A stretch of 61,587 nucleotides of DNA from an uncultured Eubacteriales bacterium. GTDB lineage: Bacteria; Bacillota; Clostridia; Oscillospirales; CAG-382. The position numbers and the translations under genes were made by a program. The notes beneath the pieces were generated by a model. The model saw only the letters and a program-made list of their open reading frames with translations. It did no database searches and was not told the origin of the DNA. The stretch is taken from positions 1 through 61,587 of the forward strand of contig CAKSUT010000014.1 of the NCBI GenBank assembly GCA_934502885.1. The letters run 5' to 3'. Below are positions 8,506-16,725 of this stretch, piece after piece; within the stretch, counting starts at the first letter, position 1; each line of letters opens with the position of its first letter.

Positions 8506-8994
8506 ATGAAACAATGTCCGAACTGTGCGCACGTATGTGACGACAACACAACCTTCTGTCCCGAGTGCGGACTGAAATTCTCAGTTGCCGGAGCACCGGG
8601 CGCAAGCTTCGCAAACGGTCAGGGTGCCGGAGCCGGCTACATACCGTATGACCCTTACGACCACACGGCGGAGTTCGACCCCAAGGATATCTCCGACAAC
8701 AAGGTTATCGCTATGCTCGTCTACCTTTTGGGTACGATAGGCATCATCATCGCACTTCTCTATCAGAAGTCCCCATACGTCACATTCCACCTGAGACAGG
8801 CGCTCAAGTTCCTTGTGGTCGAGGCGCTCACCGCAATCGTTACCGCACTTCTCGTCTGGACATTCATCGTTCCGATTGTCGGCGGTATATTCTTCGTCGT
8901 CCTCTTCGTGCTGAAGATTATAGCTTTCTTCGGTATTTGCAGCGGCAAGGCGAAGGAGCCGGCAATCATCCGTTCCCTCGGCTTCCTCAAGTAA
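8506..8994 (+). CDS. Zinc-ribbon membrane protein, DUF4870-like
   Basis: A 162-residue protein of unknown role. The N-terminus is a zinc ribbon with CPNC and CPEC pairs (Cys4, Cys7, Cys18, Cys21). A Gly/Ala/Tyr-rich linker follows to about residue 55. The rest is hydrophobic, with one predicted helix near residues 66-87 and two or three more in residues 100-150. The block AMLVYLLGTIGIIIALLY with a later YVTFHLRQALKF resembles DUF4870-type membrane proteins. It has a strong AAGGAGG site of its own and an intrinsic terminator 28 bp after the stop, so it may be a monocistronic unit or the last gene of the pyrH-cdsA block. Confidence 0.85.
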   Translation: MKQCPNCAHVCDDNTTFCPECGLKFSVAGAPGASFANGQGAGAGYIPYDPYDHTAEFDPKDISDNKVIAMLVYLLGTIGIIIALLYQKSPYVTFHLRQALKFLVVEALTAIVTALLVWTFIVPIVGGIFFVVLFVLKIIAFFGICSGKAKEPAIIRSLGFLK

Positions 8995-9021
8995 TACATA
9001 GCGTGCGCGCAGCGCGCAGAA

Positions 9022-9057
9022 CCTCCGCCGGTGTTATCGATGTCGGCGGAGGTTTTT
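9022..9057 (+). terminator. Intrinsic terminator after the zinc-ribbon gene
   Basis: The arms CCTCCGCCG and CGGCGGAGG are exact complements and are followed by TTTTT. It closes the preceding plus-strand transcript before the tRNA-Leu promoter. Confidence 0.9.
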
Positions 9058-9163
9058 GTCATCGGACAAACAGTTATTATACCTCAATAGCACCGAATTT
9101 AACGCAAGCTCTTTGTGCAATTCGTGAAATTGAAAAAATACCCCATTTTTTTTGAAAAACCCC

Positions 9164-9192
9164 TTGACAAACGGTCGCGTTTCTGATATAAT
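9164..9192 (+). promoter_or_regulatory. Sigma-A promoter of tRNA-Leu
   Basis: TTGACA (9164-9169) and TATAAT (9187-9192) are both perfect consensus with a 17-bp spacer, as expected for a stable-RNA gene. The tRNA starts 55 bases further on. Confidence 0.93.
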
Positions 9193-9247
9193 ACAAGAGT
9201 CGCAGGGAGCTGAGGACAAAAGCAAGAGCTTCCGTGATGCGCAGCAT

Positions 9248-9332
9248 GCGGCTGTGGCGGAACTGGCAGACGCGCACGTTTGAGGGGCGTGTGGAGCATT
9301 CCATATGGGTTCAAGTCCCATCAGCCGCACCA
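9248..9332 (+). tRNA. tRNA-Leu (anticodon GAG)
   Basis: This is a class II tRNA of 85 bases including an encoded CCA. The acceptor stem pairs GCGGCTG with CAGCCGC, and the discriminator is A as for leucine. The anticodon stem CACGT/GCGTG encloses the loop TTGAGGG, giving anticodon GAG (reads CUC/CUU). A variable arm and the T-arm GGGTTCAAGTCCC follow. An intrinsic terminator follows the CCA directly. The gene is then trailed by two tandem repeat units that each end in a copy of its 3' tail. Confidence 0.96.
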
Positions 9333-9801
9333 AATATCGCAAAGTACCGTAGGTGCTTTGCGATATTTTTTATGTTTGAGGGGACTTGAACCCTAAGAGG
9401 TCAGAGCAAGCAAAGCTTGCTCCTGAAGAAAATGCTCACTTCGTTTCGCATTTCTTCAATCGCCGTGCGTGCCGCAGAGATGGATTCATTCCGCATTTTG
9501 GCACGAGGCATTTATGCCGAGTACGCAAGACGTGCGAAGCACGGCTGTGTCCCATCAGCCGCACCAAACACCGTGGAATACCATTGGTATTTCGCGGTGT
9601 TTTTCTGTTTTTGGTGGGACTTGAACCCTAAGAGGTCAGAGCAAGCAAAGCTTGCTCCTGAAGAAAATGCTCACTTCGTTTCGCATTTCTTCAATCGCCG
9701 TGCGTGCCGCCGAGATGAATTTATTCCGCATTTTGGTACGATGCATTTATGCCGAGTACGCAAGACGTGCGAAGCACGGCTGTGTCCCATCAGCCGCACC
9801 A
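9316..9801 (+). repeat. Tandem tRNA-Leu 3'-tail repeats (tyrT-like)
   Basis: The 17-base tail TCCCATCAGCCGCACCA of tRNA-Leu recurs at 9550-9566 and 9785-9801, 234 and 235 bases apart. Each unit has the same order. First comes the antisense of the T-arm (GGGACTTGAACCC). Next are short hairpins: GCAAGC-AAA-GCTTGC, an imperfect GAAGAAAATGC/GCATTTCTTC, and CGTGC-GAA-GCACG. Last is the tRNA tail with CCA. The two units are about 95 percent identical by eye. In each copy CGGCTG stands before the tail and can pair with CAGCCG, which would recreate most of an acceptor stem. Open frames inside the units are repeat artefacts. Confidence 0.9.
9334..9372 (+). terminator. Intrinsic terminator of tRNA-Leu
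   Basis: ATATCGCAAAG pairs with CTTTGCGATAT and is followed by TTTTT. A second terminator-like hairpin with different stem sequence follows the second tRNA-tail copy (about 9567-9606: AACACCG / CGGTGTT then TTTCTGTTTTT). No such hairpin follows the third tail copy. Confidence 0.9.
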
Positions 9802-9880
9802 AACACCATAGAGTACATGGCGGTATTCTTGGCAATATAAACGACATGGGCAGAAGATTTTGAGGTCTCCTGCCCGCTTT

Positions 9881-12013
9881 TTATATTTTCCTTATTACAA
9901 TAACCTGCGAGGAGTAGTCGCCGCGCAGATTTATCTCGATTCCCTCGTTCATGAGGATGCTTCCGCTGACCTTTCCTCTGCCGTCAACCTCATAGAGTGC
10001 GTTTTCGTCAAGTCCTCTGAGTCTTGCGTACGGAATGCGCTCCCACGCATTGAGTCCGTTGCCGAAAGCGAAGACCACCGCCGATTTTCCGTCGCGCGCC
10101 ATGTACTGCCACACGGCGTAAGGGTGTTCCTCGACGGAAAAAATGCGGTAGACATAAGAGTTCTGCACCGTGCTTCGTATCTTCTTGAACGCCGCGGTGC
10201 GCTGTGCTATTTCCGCAAGCTCTTTCTCGTCCGAGAGCAGAAGATTTATGCCGATACTCATCGATCCCGTCATGCCGAGGTCGGCACGGTAGCCGAGAGG
10301 CGTCACTCTGCCGTTGAGTCCGTGCGGAGAGAGCGCGATGTTGCCTGCGCCGCCGGCCATTTTCGGCAGAAAGAGGAACGAATATCCCTCGTGAAGCTTT
10401 ACGACGTCCACCGGGTCGGAGTTGTCGGAGCGGTTTATTCTGTCCGAGTAGCGGAGCATACCGAAGTCGGTTCTTGCACCGCCGTGAGCGCAGCATTCGA
10501 GAAGCACGTGCGGATACTTTCGGTTTATTTTGTCCCATATGCCGAAGAGATTCTTTATATAGTTTACGTACACCTCGTCCTGCTCTTTTTCGCTTCCGCC
10601 GACATATCCCGGCTCGCTTATGTAGCGGTTCATGTCCCACTTTAAGTAGTCGAGACTGTTCTCGGAGATGAGCCTGTCGGCGACCTGCCATATATACTCC
10701 GCAACCTTGGAATTTGCAAGATTGAGAATGTACTGCCGACGCATTGGGGTCATTTCGCGTGTCGGGTACGAAAGCACGAGGTCGGGATGCTCGGCGAAAA
10801 GTCTCGAGTCTTTCGTCACCATTTCCGGCTCAAACCACAGACCGAAGAGCATTCCTGCGCGGTGCGCGGCGTCGGATATTTCGCGGATACCGTTCGGAAA
10901 CTTCACAGCGTCTGTGTCCCAGTCGCCGAGACCGGATATTCCCCCCGGTCGGTTCGCCATCCAGCCGTCGTCTATGACGAAAAGCTCCGCTCCCACACGG
11001 CGGCTCTTTTCGATGAGCCCGAGAAGCTTTTCGCGGTCAACGTCGAATTCGTAAGGATACCACGAGTTGTAGATTATCGGGAGCGTGTTGTACACTTTCG
11101 ACCTCGGACAGAGGACGTCGAACTGATAGTCGTACATATCGACCGTGATGTTCTCAAGACCCGAGGACGAGTAACTCACCGTGAGATTCGGAGTCTCGAA
11201 GCTCTCACCGCCGTCTATGTGAATGACTGTGTATTTGTCGCCGATGCCTGCCGTGACCGAGGTCATTTCAGCCTGATTTTTCTCGACGCATATTTTGAAG
11301 TTGCCGCTCCATTCGACAACGCCGTACCAAACCTCGCCGAAGGTCTCGCCGCACTTTCCTTTTTCGTGAAGCGCAAAAAACGGCACGTGGTGAGGACCTG
11401 ACGAGCTGCCTCTGAGGGATTCGAGAACGGTTTTTCCGTGCGGCACGCTCACCGTTTCCCTGCGGTACTCCTTCGCCCAGTTGCCGTGCATGGCGAGAAG
11501 CTCGTAATCTTTGCCGTAGGGAAGATATACGACTCCGGACTTTGCCGCATGGAGCTTTATCGTTTCGTTTCCGACGTTGCGGAAGACGATGCTCTTGCCG
11601 AGAAGCGGCGTTTTGCGGTAAAGCCGGTAGACAAGGTCGGCTTCGAGAGGGTAGTGACTGTCGGTGAGAGTCACCGTGAGTATATCGGCGTCGGCGTCGG
11701 ACGATACTGCGTGACTTTTATAGATAAGGCGAGTGTCGCGCACCCCGTCGGAAAACTCGGCGTCAGCAACGCTTTCCTCAAAGGTAAGTCCTCCTCTTCC
11801 GGGACACTCGGGCATATATTCGTAGTTGCACGCCGAGCTTCCTATCCAATTTTTTATGGTGCGGTGCTTGATTTTCAGATTTTTTCCGTCGGCGATGCGG
11901 TTGCCGAAGTATATGTTCACGAGTACTCCGTCGTCATCGATTCCCATGGCGTAGGTGAAGCGGCTGTTTTCGAGGACAAAGGTTTTCGTGTCGCCGTAAT
12001 AGTTTATTGACAT
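9881..12013 (-). CDS. Alpha-galactosidase, GH36
   Basis: A cytosolic alpha-galactosidase of glycoside hydrolase family 36, 710 residues, acting on raffinose-type or galactomannan-derived oligosaccharides. The N-terminal half is the family's beta-sandwich domain. The TIM barrel starts near residue 310 with NSWYPYEFDVD. The catalytic nucleophile is Asp460 in LKWDMNR, and the acid/base is Asp530 in RSDNSDPVD. No signal peptide is present. I chose the ATG at 12013 because GGAGGG lies eight bases upstream; longer frames to 12106 lack a ribosome site. It is a single-gene unit with its own promoter. Its regulator and transporter are not in the window. Confidence 0.93.
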   Translation of the reverse strand: MSINYYGDTKTFVLENSRFTYAMGIDDDGVLVNIYFGNRIADGKNLKIKHRTIKNWIGSSACNYEYMPECPGRGGLTFEESVADAEFSDGVRDTRLIYKSHAVSSDADADILTVTLTDSHYPLEADLVYRLYRKTPLLGKSIVFRNVGNETIKLHAAKSGVVYLPYGKDYELLAMHGNWAKEYRRETVSVPHGKTVLESLRGSSSGPHHVPFFALHEKGKCGETFGEVWYGVVEWSGNFKICVEKNQAEMTSVTAGIGDKYTVIHIDGGESFETPNLTVSYSSSGLENITVDMYDYQFDVLCPRSKVYNTLPIIYNSWYPYEFDVDREKLLGLIEKSRRVGAELFVIDDGWMANRPGGISGLGDWDTDAVKFPNGIREISDAAHRAGMLFGLWFEPEMVTKDSRLFAEHPDLVLSYPTREMTPMRRQYILNLANSKVAEYIWQVADRLISENSLDYLKWDMNRYISEPGYVGGSEKEQDEVYVNYIKNLFGIWDKINRKYPHVLLECCAHGGARTDFGMLRYSDRINRSDNSDPVDVVKLHEGYSFLFLPKMAGGAGNIALSPHGLNGRVTPLGYRADLGMTGSMSIGINLLLSDEKELAEIAQRTAAFKKIRSTVQNSYVYRIFSVEEHPYAVWQYMARDGKSAVVFAFGNGLNAWERIPYARLRGLDENALYEVDGRGKVSGSILMNEGIEINLRGDYSSQVIVIRKI

Positions 12014-12052
12014 AATGTACCCTCCGTTGTTCCTGTGTTTGTTCACGTGTAT

Positions 12053-12081
12053 ATTATACAGCATTCCGCACCGTTTTGCAA
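12053..12081 (-). promoter_or_regulatory. Promoter of the GH36 gene
   Basis: On the minus strand TTGCAA (12081-12076) and a perfect TATAAT (12058-12053) are separated by 17 bp. The start codon is 40 bases downstream. Confidence 0.8.
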
Positions 12082-12166
12082 GACAAAACGAGACGTATTT
12101 CCGCACGGAAAATTTGTACTTCTGTACTTCGCCGCAGACCTTTCGTAACCTCCCGTAACTCCCACC

Positions 12167-12277
12167 TCAGTTCCTGTACTTAAGGTAATCGAGGAATTTT
12201 TTTGCGGCGAGGGAGAGGGACTTCCGGCTTTTCATGGCGACGCCGATGTTTCTGTAGTCGGGGACGTCATCGTCACC
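12167..12277 (-). pseudogene. Fragment: C-terminus of a LysR-type regulator
   Basis: The frame ends in DYRNIGVAMKSRKSLSLAAK and FLDYLKYRN before its stop. This matches the typical C-terminal end of LysR effector domains (a strand, then xSRKxLSLAAKxFLDYL). Nothing upstream on this strand continues the domain: the frame runs into low-complexity repeat sequence. I read it as the remnant of a lost regulator gene. The match is by eye and short. Confidence 0.5.
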
Positions 12278-12355
12278 AACGGCAAAAACCCCGACTCCCT
12301 CTACGACATTATCGACGGCAAGCCCGTCGGCACGCTGTTCAGAGCGAGGAAGTGA
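12260..12355 (+). pseudogene. Fragment: C-terminal end of a glutamate 5-kinase (proB)
   Basis: The plus strand encodes GDVIVTNGKNPDSLYDIIDG, then KPVGTLFRARK and a stop. This is the end of the amino-acid-kinase domain of ProB (family pattern VVIANGxxPDxLYDIxxGxxVGTxF). The rest of proB is absent, and the fragment overlaps the opposing LysR remnant. A deletion that fused the ends of two convergent genes, followed by repeat insertion, would explain the arrangement. Confidence 0.6.
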
Positions 12356-12360
12356 GGGGG

Positions 12361-12960
12361 AAAGCAAAGCTATGCTTTGCAGTGAAGAGAGAAGAGTGAA
12401 GAGAGAAGAGTGAAAAGAAGAGGAAGAAAAGCTCCGCTTTTCAGTAAAATTTGCCCTTCGGGCAAGTGGAATGCGCGTGAAGTGACGGCTCCGACGTCGT
12501 GAAGTTTGTGCTTTGCACAAGTTATGGTCGAAAACCGCCTTTCGGCGGTTTTCTTCATTAAGTTGTATGGTGCTTACCGATTGCTGCGGTTCTACGGTGT
12601 GAAAACAATAATCGTGCCATCCCCCCAACACTCTCGGCAAAATCCGACATTCCGTCATCGCACACGCTCAAATACCGCACTGTATATAGTATTGAAGAAA
12701 AACGCCTTAGCGTTTTTCCGCCTCTTCTCTTCACTTTTCACTCTTCTCATTAAATTGTATGGTGCTTACCGATTGCTGCGGTTCTACGGTGTGAAAACAA
12801 TAATCGTGCCATCTCCACCCCCTCGACAAAAACCCGCCATTCCGTCATCGCACAAGCCCAAAATTCGCACCATATAAATTATTGAAGAAAAACGTCCTCG
12901 ACGTTTTTCCACCGCTTCTCTTCACTTTTCACTCTTCTCTTTTCACTCGAAAGCCTCGGC
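12361..12960. repeat. Tandem ~192-bp repeats with mini-hairpins (R3)
   Basis: The block opens with GCAAAGC-TAT-GCTTTGC and GAAGAGAGAAGAGT-type short tandem repeats. A unit that starts ATTAA(G/A)TTGTATGGTGCTTACC then occurs twice (12556-12747 and 12748-12946). Each copy runs through a GAAGAAAAACG...CGTTTTTC hairpin and a TTCACTTTTCACTCTTCTC tail. The same TATGGTGCTTACC start occurs near 29068 and inverted near 340-375. No gene is supported here. Confidence 0.85.
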
Positions 12961-13147
12961 TTTCGCCAAGTCTCTGTTTTTAGTTACAAAAAATACTCTT
13001 CCGGCACGCCGGAATCTCCAAATCATTACTCTTTTGTAAACATATTTTAAAAGAATAAGCGAGGGTGTAGCATTGTTTATAATTCTATGATATAATGACG
13101 GGTGCAAAAGCAAATAAAGACTTTTAATATTTTTAGGAGGAAAAAAC

Positions 13148-15778
13148 ATGGCTAAGAAGTATGTATACCTTTTCACCGAAGGCAACGCAAACATGCGCGA
13201 GCTCCTCGGAGGAAAGGGTGCCAACCTTGCGGAAATGACCTCTCTCGGTCTCCCTGTACCTCAGGGCTTCACAATCTCTACCGAGGCTTGTACTCAGTAT
13301 TATGAGGACGGCAAGCAGATTAACCCCGAAATTCAGGCTGAGATCCTTGAATATATCGAAAAGATGGAGAAGATCACCGGCAAGAAGTTCGGCGATCACG
13401 AGAATCCTCTTCTCGTTTCCGTTCGTTCCGGCGCACGCGCATCCATGCCCGGCATGATGGACACCATCCTCAACCTCGGTCTCAACGAAGAGGTTGTTGA
13501 CGTTATCGCAAAGAAGTCCGGCAACCCCAGATGGGCTTGGGACTGCTACAGAAGATTTATTCAGATGTACTCCGACGTCGTTATGGAGGTCGGCAAGAAG
13601 TACTTTGAGCAGCTCATCGACAAGATGAAGGAAGAAAAGGGAGTTACGTTCGACGTTGAGCTCACCGCTGAAGACCTCAAGACTCTTGCAGGTCAGTTCA
13701 AGGCTGAATACAAGGCAAAGATCGGTGCAGACTTCCCGAACGATCCCAAGGAACAGCTCATGGGCGCAATCAAGGCGGTATTCCGTTCTTGGGACAATCC
13801 CCGCGCAAACGTATACAGACGCGACAACGATATCCCCTACTCTTGGGGTACTGCCGTAAACGTACAGATGATGGCGTTCGGCAACATGGGCGATGACTGC
13901 GGTACAGGCGTTGCGTTCACTCGTGACCCCGCTACCGGCGAAAAGAAGCTCATGGGTGAGTTCCTCGTAAACGCACAGGGCGAGGACGTTGTTGCGGGTG
14001 TTCGTACACCTATGAAGATCGACGAGATGGAGCAGAAGTTCCCGGCTGCATTCGCAGAGTTCAAGGAAGTTTGCAAGAAGCTCGAAAATCACTACAGAGA
14101 TATGCAGGATATGGAGTTCACCGTTGAAAACAACAAGCTCTATATGCTCCAGACACGTAACGGCAAGAGAACCGCTCAGGCAGCTCTCAAGATCGCTTGC
14201 GACCTCGTTGACGAGGGTATGAGAACAGAGCAGGAAGCGGTTCTCATGATAGACCCCAGAAACCTCGACACACTTCTCCATCCGCAGTTCGACGCTAAGG
14301 CTCTCAAGGCCGCTACTCCTATCGGCAAGGGTCTCGGCGCATCTCCCGGAGCCGCTTGCGGTAAGATAGTATTCACCGCAGAGGACGCTGAAGTTTGGAA
14401 GGCAAGAGGCGAGAAGGTAGTTCTCGTAAGACTTGAAACCTCTCCCGAAGATATCACGGGTATGAAGGCTTCTCAGGGTATACTCACCGTTCGCGGCGGT
14501 ATGACCTCTCACGCAGCCGTTGTTGCCCGCGGTATGGGTACTTGCTGCGTTTCCGGATGCGGCGACATCAAGATGGACGAAGAGAACAAGAAGTTCGAGC
14601 TTGCCGGCAAGACCTTCCATGAAGGCGACTTCATCTCCATCGACGGTTCCACCGGTAACATCTACGACGGCGTTATCCCGACGGTTGACGCAACAATCGC
14701 AGGTGAGTTCGGCAGAATCATGGGCTGGGCTGACAAGTACAGAAGACTTAAGGTAAGAACCAACGCCGACACTCCGAGAGACGCTAAGAAAGCTCGCGAG
14801 CTTGGCGCAGAGGGTATCGGTCTCTGCCGTACAGAGCATATGTTCTTCGAGGCAGACAGAATTGCAGCGTTCAGAGAAATGATCTGCTCCGACACCGTTG
14901 AGGAAAGAGAAGCGGCTCTCGCTAAGATTCTTCCCATGCAGCAGGCTGACTTCGAGGCTCTCTACGAAGCTCTCGAGGGTACTCCCGTTTGCATCAGATT
15001 CCTCGATCCTCCTCTCCATGAGTTCGTACCTACCGAAGAGGCTGACATCGAAGCTCTCGCAAAGGCGCAGAACAAGTCCGTTGAGACAATCAAGAACATC
15101 ATCGCATCTCTCCACGAGTTCAACCCGATGATGGGTCACAGAGGCTGCCGTCTTGCGGTAACATACCCCGAAATCGCAAAGATGCAGACCTCCGCAGTTA
15201 TCCGTGCGGCTATCAACGTTAAGAAGGCTCATCCCGACTGGAACGTTAAGCCCGAGATAATGATTCCTCTCGTAGGCGAAGTCAAGGAGCTTAAGTACGT
15301 TAAGAAGTTCGTCGTTGAGACGGCAGACGCAGAGATCAAGGCAGCAGGCGCAAACCTCGAGTACGAAGTAGGTACCATGATCGAGATTCCCCGTGCGGCT
15401 CTCACGGCTGACGAAATCGCTAAGGAAGCTGACTTCTTCTGCTTCGGTACAAACGACCTCACACAGATGACCTACGGCTTCTCCAGAGACGACGCCGGCA
15501 AGTTCCTCGGCGCATACTACGATGCAAAGATCTTCGAGAACGATCCCTTCGCAAAGCTCGACCAGATAGGCGTTGGCAAGCTCATGAAGATGGCTATCTC
15601 TCTCGGCAAGCCCTCCAATGAGAAGCTTCACATCGGTATCTGCGGTGAGCACGGCGGCGACCCGGCATCCGTTGAGTTCTGCCACAACATCGGTCTTGAT
15701 TACGTATCCTGCTCGCCCTTCCGTGTGCCGATCGCAAGACTCGCAGCGGCTCAGGCAGCTATCAAGCAAAGCAAGTAA
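13148..15778 (+). CDS. ppdK: Pyruvate, phosphate dikinase
   Basis: PPDK interconverts pyruvate + ATP + Pi and phosphoenolpyruvate + AMP + PPi. It is a central enzyme of PPi-linked glycolysis in many anaerobic Clostridia. The 876-residue length is typical. The N-terminal ATP-grasp part begins KYVYLFTEGNANMRELLGGK. The phosphohistidine is His455 in GGMTSHAAVVARGMG, matching the numbering of the Clostridium symbiosum enzyme. The C-terminal PEP/pyruvate barrel holds the catalytic Cys832 in GICGEHGGDP. An AGGAGG site lies eight bases before the ATG and a TATAAT occurs at 13091-13096. Codon choice is strongly biased (AAG, CTC, GTT), as expected for a highly expressed gene. It is followed by a terminator and is probably monocistronic. 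Confidence 0.98.
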   Translation: MAKKYVYLFTEGNANMRELLGGKGANLAEMTSLGLPVPQGFTISTEACTQYYEDGKQINPEIQAEILEYIEKMEKITGKKFGDHENPLLVSVRSGARASMPGMMDTILNLGLNEEVVDVIAKKSGNPRWAWDCYRRFIQMYSDVVMEVGKKYFEQLIDKMKEEKGVTFDVELTAEDLKTLAGQFKAEYKAKIGADFPNDPKEQLMGAIKAVFRSWDNPRANVYRRDNDIPYSWGTAVNVQMMAFGNMGDDCGTGVAFTRDPATGEKKLMGEFLVNAQGEDVVAGVRTPMKIDEMEQKFPAAFAEFKEVCKKLENHYRDMQDMEFTVENNKLYMLQTRNGKRTAQAALKIACDLVDEGMRTEQEAVLMIDPRNLDTLLHPQFDAKALKAATPIGKGLGASPGAACGKIVFTAEDAEVWKARGEKVVLVRLETSPEDITGMKASQGILTVRGGMTSHAAVVARGMGTCCVSGCGDIKMDEENKKFELAGKTFHEGDFISIDGSTGNIYDGVIPTVDATIAGEFGRIMGWADKYRRLKVRTNADTPRDAKKARELGAEGIGLCRTEHMFFEADRIAAFREMICSDTVEEREAALAKILPMQQADFEALYEALEGTPVCIRFLDPPLHEFVPTEEADIEALAKAQNKSVETIKNIIASLHEFNPMMGHRGCRLAVTYPEIAKMQTSAVIRAAINVKKAHPDWNVKPEIMIPLVGEVKELKYVKKFVVETADAEIKAAGANLEYEVGTMIEIPRAALTADEIAKEADFFCFGTNDLTQMTYGFSRDDAGKFLGAYYDAKIFENDPFAKLDQIGVGKLMKMAISLGKPSNEKLHIGICGEHGGDPASVEFCHNIGLDYVSCSPFRVPIARLAAAQAAIKQSK

Positions 15779-15847
15779 TCTTTCACCGTAAATCGGCTGA
15801 CAGCATATAAATCGATCCCTCTGCCTTAATCGGCAGGGGGATTTTTG
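15773..15847 (+). repeat. Direct repeat, left copy, bracketing the SF0329-like gene
   Basis: The sequence AAGTAATC, CCGTAAATCGGCTGAC, ATAT and GGGGGATTTTTG in this order recurs in the same order and near-identical form at about 16428-16498. The repeats lie just after the stops of ppdK and of the next gene, so one gene plus one repeat makes a unit of about 655 bp. Confidence 0.7.
15818..15846 (+). terminator. Intrinsic terminator of ppdK
   Basis: CCCTCTGCC and GGCAGGGGG pair around CTTAATC, followed by ATTTTT. It also forms part of the direct repeat that brackets the next gene. Confidence 0.9.
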
Positions 15848-15876
15848 TTGACAAGCGTGCGAGAGTGTGGTACAAT
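15848..15876 (+). promoter_or_regulatory. Promoter of the SF0329-like gene
   Basis: TTGACA (15848-15853) and TACAAT (15871-15876) with a 17-bp spacer lie directly after the ppdK terminator and 33 bases before the start codon. Confidence 0.85.
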
Positions 15877-15908
15877 TAAGCTGTACAGAGTTTTACGGAG
15901 GTGTCGTG

Positions 15909-16436
15909 ATGAGCAATATATTGGGTTCATGGAGCGGTATGCGCAAGTACCTCGAAAAAGAAATGCTTGCGGAAAACCTGAAGGGCAGAGTGAGATACAA
16001 CTGCACGACTTATGTAAATATGGACGGATGCCGCGTCTTTGAGGTTTATATTGACGATAAACTTGCAAAACGCTTTTCGTGGGAAACGGTGAACAACTAT
16101 TTCATTGAAAACGGATTTAAGAAAACTGCAAGCTATTACGGCACAAATGAGTATTGGGATGAATACCGGGAACTTATGGACAGCGTTCCGCTGACCGAGA
16201 GGGCAGAATATACGGACGATGAATTCTGCGATGCTCTCGAACGATACAGAAACAGCCCGATTGACGAAAGTCTTGCTTCCGATAATCCGATACGGCGGAT
16301 GTTTGCGCTCATGGACAGAAGGGTCGGGAAAAGACGGCTGGCGGCTATCGAACCGACGGAAATACAGCCGGAGTGGCTGCAGATATTTTATAAGCTTAGA
16401 ATCGGGAGCGGTGCAAAGTTAAAGGAAAGTAAGTAA
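15909..16436 (+). CDS. Conserved hypothetical, SF0329-family-like
   Basis: A soluble 175-residue protein with no signal peptide or membrane segment. It resembles the SF0329 family of small conserved proteins of unknown function: an N-terminal block RKYLEKEMLAENLKGRVRYN, a charged middle, and a conserved C-terminal stretch with SDNPIRRMFALMDRRVGKRR followed by WLQIFYKLR. I chose the ATG at 15909 because GGAGGTG lies six bases before it. The gene has its own promoter and is bracketed by near-identical direct repeats of about 70 bp. Its base composition is lower in GC than ppdK. These facts point to a one-gene cassette that can be gained or lost. The family assignment is from memory of the motif pattern and not from a search. 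Confidence 0.75.
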   Translation: MSNILGSWSGMRKYLEKEMLAENLKGRVRYNCTTYVNMDGCRVFEVYIDDKLAKRFSWETVNNYFIENGFKKTASYYGTNEYWDEYRELMDSVPLTERAEYTDDEFCDALERYRNSPIDESLASDNPIRRMFALMDRRVGKRRLAAIEPTEIQPEWLQIFYKLRIGSGAKLKESK

Positions 16437-16498
16437 TCCGCGCCGTAAATCGGCTGACGGTATATGAAACGAGCAACTGACGGAGTGGGGGATTTTTG
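16428..16498 (+). repeat. Direct repeat, right copy
   Basis: Near-identical to the copy after ppdK (CCGTAAATCGGCTGAC, then ATAT, then GTGGGGGATTTTTG). The hairpin arms of the left copy have decayed here, so it is a weaker terminator. Confidence 0.7.
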
Positions 16499-16568
16499 CG
16501 CGGTGCGGTAACGGTTGTTCTTATGGAGGTATAGTTTATACAACCTGAGAATAAAGCATAAAAATGAG

Positions 16569-16597
16569 TTGCAATTCGGTAAGTTTTGTGGTATAAT
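16569..16597 (+). promoter_or_regulatory. Promoter of the WYL gene pair
   Basis: TTGCAA (16569-16574) and TATAAT (16592-16597) are 17 bp apart. About 120 bases of leader separate it from the start codon. Confidence 0.75.
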
Positions 16598-16725
16598 GGA
16601 AGCGGAAAGGCACTGAGAATAAAGCTTTCGGCACAGTTGATACTTTGCTACGGCGATGTTTTTTATATTCTATGCGGAACAAACGGTCAATAGCGTCTCT
16701 GCCGCTCTCAAAATGGAGGAATCTC

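Noticed and set aside
9316..9801. CRISPR array
   Set aside because: Spacing of ~235 bp, spacers that are themselves repeated, and tRNA-tail sequence as the repeat exclude CRISPR; no cas genes are present.
9386..9863. Open frames in the tRNA-Leu repeat units
   Set aside because: They are carried by the tandem repeat (the peptide repeats with it) and include tRNA sequence; no ribosome site.
12167..12658. A full 163-codon minus-strand gene
   Set aside because: Only the last ~35 codons look like protein (LysR end); the rest is repeat and low-complexity sequence.
13133..15769. 878-codon open frame antisense to ppdK
   Set aside because: It mirrors the strongly biased codon use of ppdK on the other strand, has no ribosome site and no family motif; ppdK itself is certain.
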